From an uncultured Dorea sp. (GTDB lineage: Bacteria; Bacillota; Clostridia; Lachnospirales; Lachnospiraceae): a DNA stretch of 64,000 nucleotides. Below, one piece after another: positions 62,935 to 64,000 of this stretch. The DNA lies in assembly GCA_910584615.1 (NCBI GenBank), contig CAJUAM010000002.1:76542-140541 (forward strand), in the 5' to 3' direction. Each line of letters starts with the position of its first letter. The first letter of the stretch is position 1. The notes below the pieces were generated by a model. It did no database searches. It was not told the DNA's origin and saw only the letters and a list, made by a program, of their open reading frames with translations. Both the position numbers and the translations under genes were made by a program.

Positions 62935-63825
62935 ATGATGAAAGATAATACCCCTCTTTTTCATGGAGACATTATAGAAGGCAGCCGGATCCTTTATACC
63001 GCTTCTCCCTTTGCAAAAGGAAGCCTTATTTATTTGCAGGAGATTGGTTATCTCAAAGCCAGGAAACCTCACGTAAGCAGCCGCGCCTATCTTCCCTCTT
63101 ATCTATTCTTTATTGTTCTTTCCGGATCTGGGACACTTAATTATCAAGGCGAAAGTTACAGATTAGAAGAGATGGACTGTGTATTTATAGATTGCACAAA
63201 ACCTTATTCCCACAATACGTCCGACCATTTGTGGCAGATTGCGTGGATCCACTTTAACGGTCCTACTATGCCGGGTATCTACGCAAAATATCAAGAACGA
63301 GGCGGTCTTCCTATATTCCGCCCAAAGCAGAGTGACGGGGCTGCCGCCCTTTATACATCCCTGAAGAATATATACGAAACAGCAAATTCCTCTGACTATA
63401 TAAGAGACATGAAAATCAATGACGGCCTGGCTAAAATCCTGACTCTTATCATGGCAGAAAGCTGGCAGCCAGATACACAGCATAAGAACGCAAAAAAGCA
63501 GAATATCATACAGATACGAAGCTATCTGGATGAACACTTTACAGAACCCATATCACTGGATGCCCTTGCAAAAATGATCTATATCAATAAGTATTATCTG
63601 GTAAAGATCTTCAAGCAGCAATTCGGTCTTACTATACACCAATATATACAACAAAAACGGATTACCCACGCAAAACATCTTCTCCGCTTCACAAGCAGGT
63701 CAATAGAATCTATAGGCGCAGAATGCGGCATGGAACAGCCGCACTACTTTTCCCGCATATTCAAAAAAGTAGAAGGCATAACTCCCAGCCAATATCGGGA
63801 GATGTGGCAGACACACAAACAATGA
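62935..63825 (+). CDS. AraC-family transcriptional regulator
   Basis: 296 residues. The N-terminal cupin ligand domain (about 30-130) has LPSYLFFIVLSGSGTLNY and FIDCTKPYSHNT. The C-terminal pair of helix-turn-helix motifs (about 195-292) has ISLDALAKMIYINKYYLVKIF and the AraC signature ESIGAECGMEQPHYFSRIFKK with GITPSQYR. It is divergent from the glycan array and likely regulates gmd through the inverted repeat between them. GGAAGG lies about 14 bases upstream of the ATG, rather far; the ATG at 62938 is equally possible. Confidence 0.9.
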   Translation: MMKDNTPLFHGDIIEGSRILYTASPFAKGSLIYLQEIGYLKARKPHVSSRAYLPSYLFFIVLSGSGTLNYQGESYRLEEMDCVFIDCTKPYSHNTSDHLWQIAWIHFNGPTMPGIYAKYQERGGLPIFRPKQSDGAAALYTSLKNIYETANSSDYIRDMKINDGLAKILTLIMAESWQPDTQHKNAKKQNIIQIRSYLDEHFTEPISLDALAKMIYINKYYLVKIFKQQFGLTIHQYIQQKRITHAKHLLRFTSRSIESIGAECGMEQPHYFSRIFKKVEGITPSQYREMWQTHKQ

Positions 63826-63829
63826 TATA

Positions 63830-63864
63830 AAAAGTGCCATTGATATAAACTCTGGCACTTTTTT
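63830..63864 (+). terminator. Intrinsic terminator after the AraC-family gene
   Basis: AAAAGTGCCA (63830-63839) pairs with TGGCACTTTT (63853-63862) across a 13-base loop, followed by more T residues. It begins 5 bases after the stop of the regulator gene and ends its transcript. Confidence 0.8.
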
Positions 63865-63865
63865 C

Positions 63866-64000
63866 TATTGAAAAAGCAATAGTCCGGCATAATGGTTTGA
63901 TAATAAGAACATAAGCAACAAAATACTGGATGAAAATATCCACACATTGCTGCTTGAGAGTCTGCCGTATTTCCTGATGAAGGGCCCACGAAGGAAGTAC
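63866..64000. other. Unassigned sequence at the right edge
   Basis: No gene, repeat or RNA that I can support. A short palindrome (TATTG/CAATA around AAAAAG) begins at about 63867. One plus-strand frame stays open from about 63890 to the edge but has no ATG and no ribosome binding site, so it is left uncalled. Confidence 0.4.

Noticed and set aside
63890..64000. Possible partial gene running off the right edge on the plus strand
   Set aside because: The frame is open but lacks an ATG and a ribosome binding site, and I recognise no family in the roughly 35 residues.
1..64000. tRNA, rRNA, CRISPR arrays, insertion sequences or integrase genes
   Set aside because: None was seen on either strand; the array shows no transposase remnants or attachment repeats that I could recognise.

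Overview
The window reads as chromosome of a flagellated Gram-positive Clostridia, most likely Lachnospiraceae. This rests on Firmicutes-type ribosome binding sites (AGGAGG-like, with several TTG and GTG starts), sigma-A type promoters, a moderate to low GC content, and the family mix of LicD, TagD-like, TupA-like and DegT proteins. No species can be named from the sequence alone.

Layout. (1) Positions 1-4095, plus strand: the end of a chemotaxis operon, cheA (cut by the left edge), cheW, cheR and cheB, closed by a hairpin terminator. (2) Positions 4183-62787, minus strand: an uninterrupted array of about 52 genes, all facing the same way, with mostly tiny gaps or short overlaps (ATGA, TAATG). 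(3) Positions 62827-62901: a short divergent control region. (4) Positions 62935-63825, plus strand: an AraC-family regulator with its own promoter and terminator. The last 135 bases hold nothing recognisable.

The array is a glycan synthesis island. In transcription order (right to left) it holds: GDP-mannose/GDP-L-fucose genes (gmd, fcl, manC, manA); a consensus internal promoter with an attenuator-like leader; a phosphodiester-type block (glycerophosphotransferase-like protein fused to a propeller, TagD-Gfo/Idh fusion, glycerophosphodiesterase, LicD, TagD-like, PdxA-like, radical SAM, TupA-like ATP-grasp); a nonulosonic-acid-type block (NeuB, TIM-barrel isomerase, CBS-aminotransferase, PglD-like acetyltransferase, two Gfo/Idh oxidoreductases, NeuA); a long block of glycosyltransferases and methyltransferases with two polysaccharide deacetylase-like proteins; a CDP-alditol-like block (IspD/TarI-like, SDR, LicD); and finally UDP-uronic acid genes (two dehydrogenases and a UDP-glucuronate 4-epimerase).

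The array contains no flippase, no polymerase, no ABC exporter and no lipid-carrier sugar-phosphate transferase. The only evident membrane segments are the single N-terminal anchors of three small related proteins. Next to chemotaxis genes, this fits glycosylation of a cytoplasmic acceptor such as flagellin better than a capsule, but the acceptor is an inference.

The observations most worth following are: a G8 tract that splits a CBS/SGNH-like/citrate-lyase-ligase-like gene and could be a phase-variation switch; a Rossmann-like module recurring in about sixteen otherwise unrelated proteins, three of which are small membrane-anchored stand-alone copies; SGNH-like domains whose GDS motif has become GxC; a nonulosonate-type pathway lacking the usual dehydratase and hydrolysing epimerase; and a promoter plus attenuator-like leader inside the array.
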